Origin: Eubacteriaceae bacterium
GTDB lineage: Bacteria; Bacillota; Clostridia; Lachnospirales; Lachnospiraceae
Reading direction: 5' to 3'
Assembly: GCA_902363805.1 (NCBI GenBank)
Contig: CABJBF010000001.1
Location: 310,001-374,000, forward strand
Length of the DNA: 64,000 nucleotides
Positions 9,081 to 19,436 of this stretch are shown here, piece after piece. A model generated the notes under the pieces. That model was given only the letters and a program-made list of their open reading frames with translations, was not told the DNA's origin and made no database searches. The first letter of the stretch is position 1; every line of letters starts with the position of its first letter. The position numbers were made by a program, and so were the translations under genes.

Positions 9081-11096
9081 TTATAGAGAACACATACACC
9101 ATTTTCCATAAATACGTTTACCTTTAACAATTTTAAAAGGTCTGATTTTTACATATAAATATTGTTTTGACGGATTGTTTGAATCCGTATTAATTCTTCC
9201 GTTTAATACAACTTTTGCTGAAGTGTTTTTTCTGCCAACATCCATAGCCTTGTATTTTTTGAAGTTTTTATTTGTAGCATATCTTATCTGATATCCTGAT
9301 GCTCCGGTAACCTGATTCCAATGGATTGTGCCTGAAAATTTTTTCTTGTTTTTAAACTGACTTAATAAAGAAATATAGGCATTTGTTTTTGCAGATTTAA
9401 TTCCGGCAGAATAACATATTCTCAAATTATTACAACCATCAAAAGCTGTATCCGAAATAGAAAGTTTGTTACCGTTAATTGTAATATTTTTAAAATCAGA
9501 ACAATTGCTAAATGCAAAACTTTCAATATTTGTCACGGAATATGGAAGGGTTATATTCTTTAATAAAGTATAAGCAAAAGATGAGTTGCCAATAGTTTTA
9601 ATACCATGTCCAAAAGACACATTTGTGAGTGGATTATTTTCAAATGCACCTTCACCAATTATTTCAATATTATCGCCTAAAGTTAAATCAGAAATACTAT
9701 TGCGACTAAACATATGATTTGGAATTGTCTTAAGGTTTAAAGGAAAGTTTATAGTTTCAATAGCGTTATCAGCAAATACATAGTCACCCCATGTAAGAAC
9801 AGTTTCAGGAAGTGTTATGCTTTTAAAATTACATAATCTAAAAGCACGATTTCCTATATAATATAATTTGTCAGGAAAATTAATTTCCGAAAGATATATG
9901 CAACCATTAAAGGCATCATCTCCAATTTTTAAAAGAGTAGATGGAAGTATAACTTTTTTAAAAGAGTATATTGAGTCTGTTACATATGAGTTAAATGCGT
10001 TAGGAGCAATTTCTGTTACTCCCTCGGGAATTTCAACAGTCGAAAGTCTACCGTTATAACCGATAACAACATTGTCGTTTGTAATAAACATACCATTTTC
10101 AAATCTCAGTTTATTGCCAAGAGCCAGTGAAAGATGATAAATATCTATGCGGGCTAATGAACTGTAAAGAGTAGAAATGCTTAAGGAATCAAGTGTGTCT
10201 GATCCAATTGCAATGTCAGTTACAGAGGTCTGAGAAATAGAGGCCTTAGCAAAATATTTATCTTTTTCTATGGTTGTAACGCTTCCGGGAATCACTAGTT
10301 TTGTAAGATTAGTACAGCATGCGTAAGCATCGGAAGACGAATCTGTCTGGGCATAAAGAATAGACTGAAGGTTAAATTCCTGACAACCATCTTCAATAAT
10401 AAGTTCAGTTCTTTCAGAAGGAACACGAACTATGTTCAAACCATTTTTAGAATAAATTATACCATTTATAGATTTATATGCAGGGTCTTTTTTGTAAACA
10501 ACAAGATTGTCTGTTTTTACTGTTGAAACTACATCTAACTTAAGAGACGATGAAAACTTAACTGTTTCAATTACAGTATCTCCGCTTATGGAATCGTATG
10601 CATCATCCCCCGGGAGTGTCTTAACATTATAATTTCCGGGAACTGATAATTTAGACAATGAATCACAAGAAGAAAATGCACATTGCCCAATAGTGCTAAC
10701 AGTGTTTGGTACTATAATTTTTTTTATTTTTGTTCCGTAAAAAGCGTAACAATCTATGACTTTCAAAGTGTTTGGAAGCTTAATTTTTTGCAGATTTTTG
10801 CAATTATAAAATGCGTATTTAGAAACAGATGTAACGCCATTTCTTATAATAACGGTATGTATTTGTCTGTTCTTTTTAAATGTCATTGAGTTAGGCATTT
10901 TACCTTTTCCATAAATGGTAATAGTTCCATCCTTTATTTTATATTTGACGGAAGCTATCTGAGTGGAAGAGCTACTTTGATTGATTTTTGCTGCCGCATT
11001 TACATTTTTTAAAATTGCACTATTTCCAAAAATAAATGTAGAACAAAAAAATGTAAGGATTAATAAAGTTACACCAGATTTAAAAGTTTTTGCCAT
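9081..11096 (-). CDS. BspA-like leucine-rich-repeat exported protein
   Basis: 671-aa surface or secreted protein. The ATG at 11096 has AGGAGGG upstream on the minus strand and opens a signal peptide (MAKTFKSGVTLLILTFF, ending near NVNAAAK). An earlier in-frame ATG at 11222 would put a hydrophilic tail before the signal and lacks a ribosome binding site. From about residue 60 the protein is built of 22-24-residue LRR_5/BspA repeats (pattern IxLPxTVxxIGxxAFxxC). The last ~85 residues form a fibronectin-III-like domain of the type common in Lachnospiraceae exported proteins (SGYQIRYATNKNFKKYK). Such proteins bind host or polysaccharide surfaces; no substrate can be assigned. No sortase motif is visible. 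Confidence 0.85.
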   Translation of the reverse strand: MAKTFKSGVTLLILTFFCSTFIFGNSAILKNVNAAAKINQSSSSTQIASVKYKIKDGTITIYGKGKMPNSMTFKKNRQIHTVIIRNGVTSVSKYAFYNCKNLQKIKLPNTLKVIDCYAFYGTKIKKIIVPNTVSTIGQCAFSSCDSLSKLSVPGNYNVKTLPGDDAYDSISGDTVIETVKFSSSLKLDVVSTVKTDNLVVYKKDPAYKSINGIIYSKNGLNIVRVPSERTELIIEDGCQEFNLQSILYAQTDSSSDAYACCTNLTKLVIPGSVTTIEKDKYFAKASISQTSVTDIAIGSDTLDSLSISTLYSSLARIDIYHLSLALGNKLRFENGMFITNDNVVIGYNGRLSTVEIPEGVTEIAPNAFNSYVTDSIYSFKKVILPSTLLKIGDDAFNGCIYLSEINFPDKLYYIGNRAFRLCNFKSITLPETVLTWGDYVFADNAIETINFPLNLKTIPNHMFSRNSISDLTLGDNIEIIGEGAFENNPLTNVSFGHGIKTIGNSSFAYTLLKNITLPYSVTNIESFAFSNCSDFKNITINGNKLSISDTAFDGCNNLRICYSAGIKSAKTNAYISLLSQFKNKKKFSGTIHWNQVTGASGYQIRYATNKNFKKYKAMDVGRKNTSAKVVLNGRINTDSNNPSKQYLYVKIRPFKIVKGKRIYGKWCMCSL

Positions 11097-11406
11097 ATAA
11101 ATCCCTCCTCTCACAGCTTTGAACAGCTGGATAAATTTGAAATTTTTCATACAAATAAATATGTATTTTCCGCTCATACTAATTGATTTAATTATACCAA
11201 AATATAGTCTGAAATTAAACAAAAGTTATTAAATCTTAAGATATATAAAGATGAAATTATGTTATATATATGTTATGATGTAGTAGTTAAATATTTGCAA
11301 AAAAAATGCTAATAAAATGATGTGAATATCAAAAATATGCATAATAAATTGGTAAGCCTATAGTAGTGTTCAATTTAGGAAGATATTCACAGAGGAGGAA
11401 GAACAA
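11097..11406. promoter_or_regulatory. Divergent promoter region
   Basis: 310 bp between the divergent LRR and GH18 genes. It contains AGGAGGG for the LRR gene at its left end and AGAGGAGG (about 11392-11399) for the GH18 gene at its right end. Several AT-rich TATAAT-like hexamers occur around 11260-11280. No single promoter can be chosen with confidence. Confidence 0.4.
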
Positions 11407-13200
11407 GTGAGAAAGAGCATAAAGTATATAATGACAATGGCTACAATCTCAGCCATGGCAATAACAATGACAGGATGTTTTGGACCGGAAACAAGTAAAG
11501 AATATGTTACTTTGAATGATTATATGATGCTTCATTATACAGATGATGATGGAAATGAGGTTACAGCGACATCTGCAGATGGAAATGAAATGGCAGCAGT
11601 TGCCTGTGATAATGAATATGTAAATAAATATGCATTTGAAAAAGATGGCGATACTTATATGGATATAAGTGGCGTGAAAAAATATATTGATGACAGATTT
11701 TACTATGACAGTACGGAAAATACAGTTATGTATACTAATGCAACTACAATATATACAAGCCCTGTAGGCAGCAATGAAGTTACAGGCAATACAAAAGAAA
11801 ATCTTGATTTTACATCATCAGTTATGGATGGTGAGATATGTTATGTAAATTTAAAATATATAAGCAAATACATTGATTTTGATTATAAATATGCAAAAGC
11901 AAATGGGGATAAGCCTGCAGTTGTTGTAGTTAATACAAAAAGCCGTGAAGATAAAAATGGCACTGTAAAGAAAAATACTCAGATTAGAACAGATGCAGAT
12001 TATATGGCTGATATTGTTAGTGACGTAAAGGCTGATACAAAACTCACAATTTTAGATAAAGGTGATGAATGGGATAAAGTTGCTACAGACGATGGAGTTA
12101 TAGGTTATATTTTAAATAAGAGAGTTAAAGTAGGAAAAACAACAAAAGTTTCATATAAAAATGATTATGATACATATACGCATAATGTTTTAGATAAAAA
12201 GATAAGCCTTGCATGGCATCAGGTTATGTATTCATCAAGTAATTCAGGGTTAAGTGACATGATAAAAAACGCTAAAGGTCTTAATGTTATTTCACCAACA
12301 TGGTTTAGCGTAAGTGATTCAAAGGGAGAAGTGTCATCAATAGGCTCAGCGGATTATGTAAAGAAGGCACATAGTGCTGGACTTGATGTATGGGGACTTG
12401 TAAGTGATTTTGAAACAGATGGCAATGGAGATTATTATATAAAAACAGTTGTAAATAATACAAAAGCAAGACAAAAGATGGTTTCTAATATAATGAAATA
12501 TGCATCATTATATGATTTAGATGGAATTAATGTAGATTTTGAATATATAAATGTTTCTGAGGGAGCCGGATATTTACAATTCTTGAGAGAATTGTCAATT
12601 GAATGCAGAAAGAAAGGTATAGTTTTATCAATAGACAATTATCAGCCGTCTGCATGGACAGAATTTTATGACAGAAATCAGCAGGGAAGATTAGCAGATT
12701 ATGTTGTTGTAATGAATTATGACGAACATACAACTTCAAGTAATGAGGCAGGATCAGTATCATCATTGACATTTACGGAAGAAGGTTTAAAAAATACAAT
12801 TGATGAAGTGGGAGATGCTTCAAGAGTAATTAATGGAATGCCATTTTATACAAGAATATGGACGGAAACTCCTGAGGACGAATCAGATGGAAATGGAAAA
12901 TTAATCGAAGATGCTGCAAATGGTAATTATGTTTTGTCAACAAAGGCTGTTTCAATGGATGCGGCAAAAGAAGCGTATACAGAAGCAGGGGCTACACCTA
13001 TTTATAATGAAGAAACAGGACAAAATTATGTTGTTTATGAAAAAGGAAGCAGCACATATATGATTTGGCTAGAAGATGAAACTTCAATAAAGGCAAGACT
13101 TGATTTAATGAATAAATATGAAATTGCCGGAGCAGGATATTGGAAATTAGGATTAGAGTCTGATGATATATGGAATACAATTTCACAATATTTTAAATAA
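11407..13200 (+). CDS. GH18-family glycoside hydrolase lipoprotein with SH3 domain
   Basis: 597-aa putative lipoprotein. The N-terminus has a signal peptide with a lipobox (MTGC, Cys near residue 23). An SH3-like domain (about residues 190-240, IRTDADYMADIV...WDKVATDDGVIGYI) precedes a GH18 TIM barrel. The barrel keeps the catalytic DGINVDFE motif, whose final Glu is the proton donor. It resembles YaaH/SleL-type enzymes that act on peptidoglycan or spore cortex, but the usual LysM repeats are absent, so chitinase- or glucosaminidase-like activity on another glycan is possible. The start is GTG 11407 with AGGAGG 8 nt upstream. Confidence 0.87.
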   Translation: MRKSIKYIMTMATISAMAITMTGCFGPETSKEYVTLNDYMMLHYTDDDGNEVTATSADGNEMAAVACDNEYVNKYAFEKDGDTYMDISGVKKYIDDRFYYDSTENTVMYTNATTIYTSPVGSNEVTGNTKENLDFTSSVMDGEICYVNLKYISKYIDFDYKYAKANGDKPAVVVVNTKSREDKNGTVKKNTQIRTDADYMADIVSDVKADTKLTILDKGDEWDKVATDDGVIGYILNKRVKVGKTTKVSYKNDYDTYTHNVLDKKISLAWHQVMYSSSNSGLSDMIKNAKGLNVISPTWFSVSDSKGEVSSIGSADYVKKAHSAGLDVWGLVSDFETDGNGDYYIKTVVNNTKARQKMVSNIMKYASLYDLDGINVDFEYINVSEGAGYLQFLRELSIECRKKGIVLSIDNYQPSAWTEFYDRNQQGRLADYVVVMNYDEHTTSSNEAGSVSSLTFTEEGLKNTIDEVGDASRVINGMPFYTRIWTETPEDESDGNGKLIEDAANGNYVLSTKAVSMDAAKEAYTEAGATPIYNEETGQNYVVYEKGSSTYMIWLEDETSIKARLDLMNKYEIAGAGYWKLGLESDDIWNTISQYFK

Positions 13201-13253
13201 TTACTCATAAAAATAGTTTTGGCTTCATATAATTTCAAAGAAGGAGTGAGGCC

Positions 13254-13697
13254 ATGATTAATACAAAACGAGTTTTTTACATTTATTCTTACAAAAGAGG
13301 CGTAAAGGGCAGAAACGTAGGATTTGCCAGAATCAGGGGAAGAGATGATAATTATAAGTTGAATTTATCCATTAAAGTTCCGGTAGAATATGGTGCTGAA
13401 GATATGGAAATATGTCTGTTTAAAAGAAGACAGGGATTTGTGTCAGGATATAAGGTTGGTACAATGACGCCGTTTAACGAAATATGTAAATTTAATGCAG
13501 TTATTAGCTCAAAAAAATTGCAGGAAGCCGAATTTGATATAAATGATATTGACGGAATTTATATATTTGGAGCAGAACAGGATGGGTATGTGTTCTTTGC
13601 AAAAATGGAAGATGAGATAAATGATAATTCAAAAGAAATATTTGATTATCAGATGGACAAATTTAACAGAAATTCACAACTTGTATATGTAAATTAG
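13254..13697 (+). CDS. Conserved-looking small protein of unknown function
   Basis: 147 aa, no signal peptide or membrane segment, beta-strand-rich appearance. The N-terminal part (FYIYSYKRGVKGRNVGFARI) reminds me of small Lachnospiraceae proteins now grouped as DUF6128, but I cannot confirm this. A good AAGGAGTGAG ribosome binding site precedes the ATG. It lies 54 bp after the GH18 gene and 11 bp before tadA, so it is probably cotranscribed with tadA. No function should be assumed. Confidence 0.75.
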   Translation: MINTKRVFYIYSYKRGVKGRNVGFARIRGRDDNYKLNLSIKVPVEYGAEDMEICLFKRRQGFVSGYKVGTMTPFNEICKFNAVISSKKLQEAEFDINDIDGIYIFGAEQDGYVFFAKMEDEINDNSKEIFDYQMDKFNRNSQLVYVN

Positions 13698-13708
13698 GAG
13701 TATTACTA

Positions 13709-14161
13709 ATGAATGAAAAATACATGAAGGAAGCAATTAAACAGGCAAAAAAAGCTGCTTCAATAGGAGAAGTGCCGATAGGCTGTGTAATTGTTTATAA
13801 AGATAAAATTATAGGCAGAGGCTATAACAGAAGAATGACAGATAAAAATGCTTTAAGCCATGCAGAATTAAATGCCATAAAAAAAGCAAATAAAGTGTTA
13901 GATGACTGGAGACTTGATGACTGTGAAATGTATGTAACAACAGAGCCATGTCAGATGTGTGCGGGTGCAATTGTACAGGCAAGGATTAAAAAAGTTTACA
14001 TAGGTTGTATGAATCCCAAGGCAGGTTGTGCCGGTTCTATTATGAATTTGTTTAATGTGGATGCTTTCAATCATCAGGTAGAAAGTGAAAATGGAATTCT
14101 TGAAGAAGAGTGCAGCATGTTACTTAAGGAGTTTTTTAGAAATCTTAGAAATAAAAAGTAG
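13709..14161 (+). CDS. tadA: tRNA-specific adenosine deaminase TadA
   Basis: 150-aa zinc deaminase that converts A34 to inosine in the tRNA-Arg(ACG) anticodon. The zinc site is complete: HAE (in HAELNAI, the Glu being the proton shuttle) and PCxxC (PCQMC). The N-terminal helix MNEKYMKEAIKQAKKA and GEVPIGCVIV are typical. Its position directly upstream of the SRP RNA and dnaX is the arrangement seen in many Clostridia and Bacilli, which adds support. Confidence 0.95.
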   Translation: MNEKYMKEAIKQAKKAASIGEVPIGCVIVYKDKIIGRGYNRRMTDKNALSHAELNAIKKANKVLDDWRLDDCEMYVTTEPCQMCAGAIVQARIKKVYIGCMNPKAGCAGSIMNLFNVDAFNHQVESENGILEEECSMLLKEFFRNLRNKK

Positions 14162-14183
14162 TTTCATTTAGTATTATTTTACG

Positions 14184-14213
14184 TTGACAAAGTAAAATAA
14201 AATAATGTATACT
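14184..14213 (+). promoter_or_regulatory. Promoter of SRP RNA
   Basis: TTGACA (14184-14189), 18-bp spacer, TATACT (14208-14213). Transcription would begin near 14220, shortly before the mature SRP RNA 5' end. Confidence 0.8.
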
Positions 14214-14242
14214 AAATGTCTGTAATTGAATAAGTTTAAAAC

Positions 14243-14507
14243 TTCCGCGCAGCCGGGGAGATAGCGGTGCCCTGTACCTGCAATCCGCTACAGCAGGGGT
14301 GATGCTTTGCGTCGGGTCTATTTTGTAGAGCTGCCCTTTATAAGTGATGTTGACGCTTGGGTCTTGTGCAACGGAAATTTGTGAATCGTGTCAGGTCAGG
14401 AATGGAGCAGCACTAAGCAAAACCTTTCGTGTGACGCGAGGGTGCCTGAGCTGAGTTAACTGTAGAGGTAACGTCTATGAGATTTTCACAAAACAAAGCG
14501 CGCGGAT
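14243..14507 (+). ncRNA. ffs: Signal recognition particle RNA (large, Alu-containing type)
   Basis: About 265 nt of structured, locally GC-rich sequence. CCGCGC at the 5' end (14245-14250) pairs with GCGCGG at the 3' end. The Alu domain contains the conserved GTGCCCTGTACCTGCAATCC stretch. The helix-8 region carries GGTCAGGAATGGAGCAGCAC with its GGAA tetraloop, the Ffh binding site. A sigma-A-like promoter lies just upstream and a terminator just downstream. The exact mature ends are estimated. Confidence 0.95.
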
Positions 14508-14516
14508 TAAAATAAA

Positions 14517-14552
14517 AAGAACTATGACTTTATAAGTTATAGTTCTTTTTTT
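14517..14552 (+). terminator. Terminator of SRP RNA
   Basis: AAAGAACTATGACTT and AGTTATAGTTCTTT form a 14-bp stem with a short loop followed by a seven-T run. Confidence 0.92.
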
Positions 14553-14566
14553 GGTCGAAAAAAAGA

Positions 14567-14595
14567 TTCACATATATAAGGTGGTTTGCTATAAT
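14567..14595 (+). promoter_or_regulatory. Promoter of the glycosyltransferase-like gene
   Basis: TTCACA (14567-14572), 17-bp spacer, TATAAT (14590-14595), about 110 bp before the start codon at 14705. The 5' leader in between shows no clear structure. Confidence 0.65.
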
Positions 14596-14704
14596 GAAGC
14601 AATGTATTTAATATGACGATTAGGTATAAATGCATAATATAAAAGATACTAAAATAGAAATGCAAATGAGTAAAAGTATAATTAAAAAATAAAGCGTGGT
14701 AAAA

Positions 14705-16705
14705 ATGAAAAATATGGTTAGCAATAAATTTATGAAACTAAAAAATGAACTTCATATTGGGAAGAATGACATAATAGCTATGGGGTTAATGCTATTGGCA
14801 TTATTAATACTTATGCAGTATAGAACATATAGACCGTTTTTAGATGAATCAGACAATTTTTTAGGAGGAAAAATATTAAGCCGTGGTGGGGTTATATATA
14901 AAGATTATATATCCCAACATATGCCGGGGATGTATTACATTGTTGGAATTATTGTAAAGTTAGGCTTTACGGAAATTCAGGAAATACGTACATGCTTTTA
15001 TTTATTAATATTTTTGTCGTGGATAGTTATGTATTTTAGATACAAAAATATATTTTCATTGTGGATAATTCCAACTTTTGTATTTATGTATTTGTCTATG
15101 TTTAGTATTTCTAAAGGACATACATTGTTGGCTGAACAGATAGAAATTATCGCGTTTATGGTGATTATGTGTGAATTGTTCTTATTTTTTAAAACAAAAA
15201 AATTAAAACTAAGTTCAACAATTTTTATTTCAATTAGCACATGGTTAGCAATTGCCTGTGCTATGACTGCGGTATGGACAATATTTTTTATGGCACTTAT
15301 ATTTATCATAATTTATATTGAACAATTAAAAAGTAGTGAAAATAAAAAAAATATAATGAATGAGATTATAAGAACCAGTGTGATAATAGCAATTCCTTTT
15401 ATAATATGGATGGTTTATTTATTAAAAACTAATTCAGTAGAAGAATGGTTTTACCAGGCATATAAATTTAATCAGGAAGTGTACGGAAAATATGTTAATT
15501 TCTCAGGAATATTTAAAACGGTTATTGATCCGTTTTTTGGATATGGAAATATGATATGGAAGGCAGTTCAACAATTAACAGTATCGCTTTATTCAAGTGC
15601 AATAATTTTGGCGTATGTAGTAGTTAATATTCTTTTTTGCATAGAAATGAGTCGAAAAGGGAAAATATATGGAATACTTATGTTTGTTACCATTATAGCA
15701 ATGGGAAATAGAAGTTTTGGTATATGGTCATCAGATGAAAATATGCATGCAACACCGTATTTGGCAATGACGGGATTTATGTTAGCGTATTTGTTATTTG
15801 AAGTTTGGAACGTTCGAAAAGTGACAATAATAATGCTAACATTTCTTATGATTGTACCGATTACATCAGCTCTTAATGAAGTGAGCGAATATAATAACAA
15901 TATTAAATATGTAGAAACTTCTGATACGGCAAAATATATAAATGCATTAACTAAAAAGAATGAAAAGATATTTTTGGTTGGTTTTAATGAATATAATGAT
16001 TACAATGCATATAATAGAATGCCGGCAACAAGGTTAGTACATATTCATCCGTGGTTTATGGAAGAGTTTCAACAGGATGTAATTAATGATTTGGAAAAAA
16101 ATAAAACAAGAGTAATTGTTAACGCTGAGGATATGGATATATGGGGATATAAATATGTAGATTATGCCGCATCTTTGAGAAATTATATATTACAGAATTA
16201 TACTCAGATTGGAAAAAGTGAAGCAAATGTATGGGTGCGAAATGATTATTACGAAAAGGCTCTTGAAAAACTGAATTATGACAATAATATGATAGTGCCA
16301 AATAATGAAGAATTAAAAGGTATTACATCAATAAATGGAAAGAGTGTGTCGGAATGTTTTGTACCTAAGGTGAAAAAATTGGTTAAAATTTCAACATATA
16401 TAACAATAAACGGGGATACAAGGGATGGATATTATATGGTGGATTTATATTCTCAAAAGGATAAAAAATGTATTTATAGTAGTGTAGTTCCGATTAGCGG
16501 AATAGTTGATGGATGGCAAATGTTTGAATTAGATGATGTTAAAGTGACTCCGGGGAATAAATATGAAGTAAGAATTTCAGTAGCAGGCGTGTCTGAAACA
16601 TGTAATGTTAATATAGGAGTTATAAAAAATAATGCATCATTAAAAACAAAAATTAACAACAAATTGATTAATCAGGATTTAGCCTTAAGAGTTTATGGAA
16701 AATAG
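14705..16705 (+). CDS. Polytopic membrane protein, GT-C (ArnT/PMT-like) glycosyltransferase-like
   Basis: 666 aa. About ten to twelve hydrophobic segments occupy residues 25-400, followed by a ~260-residue extracytoplasmic C-terminal domain ending in a beta-rich part. The first external loop contains DESDNFLGGKILSRGGVIYKD, the place where GT-C enzymes keep their catalytic acidic residue. I therefore infer transfer of a sugar from a polyprenyl-phosphate donor to a surface glycan or protein. The start is uncertain: ATG 14705 has only a weak GTGG upstream, and GTG 14696 is in frame. It is monocistronic, with its own promoter and terminator. Confidence 0.65.
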   Translation: MKNMVSNKFMKLKNELHIGKNDIIAMGLMLLALLILMQYRTYRPFLDESDNFLGGKILSRGGVIYKDYISQHMPGMYYIVGIIVKLGFTEIQEIRTCFYLLIFLSWIVMYFRYKNIFSLWIIPTFVFMYLSMFSISKGHTLLAEQIEIIAFMVIMCELFLFFKTKKLKLSSTIFISISTWLAIACAMTAVWTIFFMALIFIIIYIEQLKSSENKKNIMNEIIRTSVIIAIPFIIWMVYLLKTNSVEEWFYQAYKFNQEVYGKYVNFSGIFKTVIDPFFGYGNMIWKAVQQLTVSLYSSAIILAYVVVNILFCIEMSRKGKIYGILMFVTIIAMGNRSFGIWSSDENMHATPYLAMTGFMLAYLLFEVWNVRKVTIIMLTFLMIVPITSALNEVSEYNNNIKYVETSDTAKYINALTKKNEKIFLVGFNEYNDYNAYNRMPATRLVHIHPWFMEEFQQDVINDLEKNKTRVIVNAEDMDIWGYKYVDYAASLRNYILQNYTQIGKSEANVWVRNDYYEKALEKLNYDNNMIVPNNEELKGITSINGKSVSECFVPKVKKLVKISTYITINGDTRDGYYMVDLYSQKDKKCIYSSVVPISGIVDGWQMFELDDVKVTPGNKYEVRISVAGVSETCNVNIGVIKNNASLKTKINNKLINQDLALRVYGK

Positions 16706-16717
16706 AATGAAAAATAG

Positions 16718-16759
16718 TCCCAAATATTGGATATATTCTAATATTTGGGATTTATTTTT
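16718..16759 (+). terminator. Rho-independent terminator
   Basis: TCCCAAATATT (16718-16728) pairs perfectly with AATATTTGGGA (16740-16750) and is followed by a T-rich tract. It separates the membrane protein gene from dnaX. Confidence 0.9.
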
Positions 16760-16875
16760 GTTCCAAAATATTATATAATGAATCCAAAGGTATGCCCATT
16801 TATAGGAATGAAAACATTTTTATAAATACTAAGCATATTTTTAGATTTAAAATAGACACAGGAAGGAGCGGGCTA

Positions 16876-18438
16876 ATGTCATATACAGCTTTATATAGAA
16901 AGTTTAGACCGGCAACGTTTGACGAAGTAAAGGGACAAGATCATATTGTTAAAACTTTACAGAACCAGATTGAAGCCAATAGAATAGGCCATGCATATCT
17001 TTTTTGTGGAACACGGGGAACAGGTAAGACAAGTATTGCAAAGATATTTGCGAAAGCAGTTAATTGTGAACATCCGGTAAATGGAAGCCCATGTAATGAA
17101 TGTGCATCATGCAAAGCTATTGCAGCAGGAAGTTCAATGAATGTAGTTGAAATCGATGCGGCTTCTAATAATGGTGTTGATAATATCAGACAAATTAGAG
17201 AAGAAATTCAGTACTCACCAGCGGATGGAAAATATAAGGTTTATATTATTGATGAAGTACATATGCTGTCTATAGGAGCGTTTAATGCGTTATTAAAGAC
17301 ATTAGAAGAACCACCGGCATATGTTATTTTTGTGCTTGCAACTACCGAACCACATAAGATTCCTATAACAATTCTTTCAAGATGTCAGCGATATGATTTT
17401 AAGAGAATCACTATAGATACGATAGCAGACAGACTTTCAGAATTGATGGAGAAGGAACAGGTTACAGTTGAAGATAAGGCAATCAGATATGTTGCAAAGG
17501 CAGCAGATGGTTCTATGAGAGATGCGTTAAGTCTTTTGGATCAGTGTATTGCTTTTTATTTAGGACAAACACTTACCTATGATAATGTACTTGAAGTGTT
17601 AGGTGCTGTAGACACAGAAGTGTTCAGCAAACTTATCAGAGGCATTATAAATGGAGATGTTGTTGGTAGTCTGCATATATTGGATGATATGATAATGCAG
17701 GGAAGAGAACTTGGACAGTTTGTAAATGATTTTATCTGGTATATGAGAAATTTATTATTAGTTCAGACATCAGATAATGTTGAGGATGTAATTGACGCAT
17801 CCGCAGACAGAATCCAGGCATTAAAAGAAGAAGCGCAGATGGTTGAGACCGAAGTTCTTATGAGATACATAAGAGTTTTTTCGGATTTGTCAAATCAGAT
17901 AAAATATTCTTCACAGAAAAGAGTTTTAATAGAAATAGCTCTTATAAAGCTTAATAAACCGGCAATGGATACGGATGTAAGTTCCTTATTAAACAGAATG
18001 GCTTTAATTGAAAATAAATTAGAAAATGGTGTTGTTGCAGTAAGCCCTACAACAACGCAAAGTGCCACACCGGAGAGGCAGTCACAACCTAAAAAGAAAT
18101 TTGATAAGGCGATACCAAAGGATGTGCAGGAAGTTGCTGATAATTGGGGAATGGTACAAAAACATTTGCCAACACACTTTAGAGCATATTTTAAAGACGC
18201 AAGATTTAGTGTGAAAGGTGACAACATATTACTTGTTGTATTTAAACATGGTGCAGTAGGTTATAATCAGTGTAATAAGCCGGAAGTCATAGAAATGCTA
18301 AATACAATTATTAGCGAACAGATAAAGAAAGAAGTTACAGTTGAAGTACAAATGCTTGAAGATAATCAGAATTTTGCAGATGTATATCAGGAAGTAATCT
18401 CAAGAATAAACATGGATATTGAAGAGGAGGATTTTTAA
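16876..18438 (+). CDS. dnaX: DNA polymerase III subunit gamma/tau
   Basis: 520-aa clamp-loader ATPase. [15 protein letters not shown] opens the AAA+ domain. The Walker A motif is GTRGTGKTS. The zinc module is C-x8-C-x2-C-x2-C ([16 protein letters not shown]). Walker B is IDEVHML and the sensor-1 region is [12 protein letters not shown]. Domain III (collar) follows to about residue 370, then a shorter variable tau part. ATG 16876 has GGAAGGAG 7-8 nt upstream; the frame is open further upstream but lacks a ribosome binding site there. ybaB starts one base after its stop and recR follows, forming the classic dnaX-ybaB-recR operon. I saw no frameshift signal for a separate gamma form, although this was not tested. 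Confidence 0.96.
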   Translation: MSYTALYRKFRPATFDEVKGQDHIVKTLQNQIEANRIGHAYLFCGTRGTGKTSIAKIFAKAVNCEHPVNGSPCNECASCKAIAAGSSMNVVEIDAASNNGVDNIRQIREEIQYSPADGKYKVYIIDEVHMLSIGAFNALLKTLEEPPAYVIFVLATTEPHKIPITILSRCQRYDFKRITIDTIADRLSELMEKEQVTVEDKAIRYVAKAADGSMRDALSLLDQCIAFYLGQTLTYDNVLEVLGAVDTEVFSKLIRGIINGDVVGSLHILDDMIMQGRELGQFVNDFIWYMRNLLLVQTSDNVEDVIDASADRIQALKEEAQMVETEVLMRYIRVFSDLSNQIKYSSQKRVLIEIALIKLNKPAMDTDVSSLLNRMALIENKLENGVVAVSPTTTQSATPERQSQPKKKFDKAIPKDVQEVADNWGMVQKHLPTHFRAYFKDARFSVKGDNILLVVFKHGAVGYNQCNKPEVIEMLNTIISEQIKKEVTVEVQMLEDNQNFADVYQEVISRINMDIEEEDF

Positions 18439-18439
18439 C

Positions 18440-18781
18440 ATGGCAAGACGTGGAGGATTTCCAGGTGGCGGAATGCCACAGAATATGAACAATTTAATGA
18501 AGCAGGCTCAGAAGATGCAGAAGCAGATGGAAGAAGCTCAGGCAAATCTTGAAAGCCAGGAATTTACAACTACAGCCGGAGGCGGTGCAGTTGAAGTGAC
18601 AATTACAGGTAAGAAAGAAATTACAAAAGTAAAAATTGATGAAGAAGTTGTAGACCCTGATGACATTGAAATGTTAGAAGATTTAATTATGGCTGCAGTA
18701 AATGAGGCAATCAGAACTGTAGAAGAAAATACAACACAGCAGATGTCTAAAATAACAGGCGGTCTTGGCGGATTATTTTAA
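18440..18781 (+). CDS. ybaB: YbaB/EbfC-family nucleoid-associated protein
   Basis: 113-aa small DNA-binding protein that forms tweezer-like dimers. The glycine-rich start [16 protein letters not shown] is followed by a helix rich in Q, K and M, then the conserved [15 protein letters not shown] strand pair. GAGGAGG lies 8 nt before ATG 18440, which rules out the upstream in-frame ATG inside dnaX. It is tightly packed between dnaX and recR. Confidence 0.95.
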   Translation: MARRGGFPGGGMPQNMNNLMKQAQKMQKQMEEAQANLESQEFTTTAGGGAVEVTITGKKEITKVKIDEEVVDPDDIEMLEDLIMAAVNEAIRTVEENTTQQMSKITGGLGGLF

Positions 18782-18791
18782 GGAGTAGACA

Positions 18792-19388
18792 TTGGATTAT
18801 TACAGTGGATATATATCAAAGTTGATTGAGGAACTTTCCATACTTCCGGGAATTGGCGCTAAGACAGCGTCAAGACTTGCATTTTATATATTAGATATGC
18901 CACAGGAACAGGTGGAAGAGTTATCCCAATCAATTATTGATGCTAAGAAAAATGTAAAATATTGTAAAAAGTGTTTTACTTTGACAGATCAGGACATTTG
19001 TCCTATTTGCGCAAGTAAAGACAGAGACCATAAAACAATTATGGTTGTAGAAAACACAAAAGATATGGCAGCCTATGAAAAAGTAGGAGAATATAAAGGG
19101 GTATACCATGTATTACATGGTGCCATAAATCCTTTAATGGGAATTGGACAGAATGATATAAAACTTAAAGAATTATTTGAAAGATTAAAAGATGATGTAG
19201 ATGAAGTTATAATTGCTACAAATTCCAGCGTTGAAGGTGAAGCAACGGCGATGTACATAAGCAAAGTCGTTAAACCTTTAGGGATAAAGATAAGTCGAAT
19301 CGCCAGTGGAGTACCGGTAGGTGGAGATTTAGAATGTATTGATAACGTTACGTTACTGAGAGCGTTACAGGGAAGAGTGCAGATTTAG
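18792..19388 (+). CDS. recR: Recombination mediator RecR
   Basis: 198-aa protein of the RecFOR pathway that helps load RecA at gaps. An N-terminal helix-hairpin-helix ([17 protein letters not shown]) is followed by a four-cysteine zinc finger ([16 protein letters not shown]). A Toprim domain with [12 protein letters not shown] and a C-terminal Walker-B-like strand ([15 protein letters not shown]) complete it. The start codon is TTG at 18792, chosen because AGGAG lies 6 nt upstream and the encoded sequence [14 protein letters not shown] matches the normal RecR N-terminus. Confidence 0.95.
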   Translation: MDYYSGYISKLIEELSILPGIGAKTASRLAFYILDMPQEQVEELSQSIIDAKKNVKYCKKCFTLTDQDICPICASKDRDHKTIMVVENTKDMAAYEKVGEYKGVYHVLHGAINPLMGIGQNDIKLKELFERLKDDVDEVIIATNSSVEGEATAMYISKVVKPLGIKISRIASGVPVGGDLECIDNVTLLRALQGRVQI

Positions 19389-19436
19389 ATTAAGTCATAA
19401 TTCGCAACGGCGGATGAATGAAAGGTGTTTATCAAA

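Noticed and set aside
9081..11222. Longer LRR protein starting at 11222
   Set aside because: The extra 42 residues precede a normal signal peptide, and the AGGAGGG site clearly serves the ATG at 11096.
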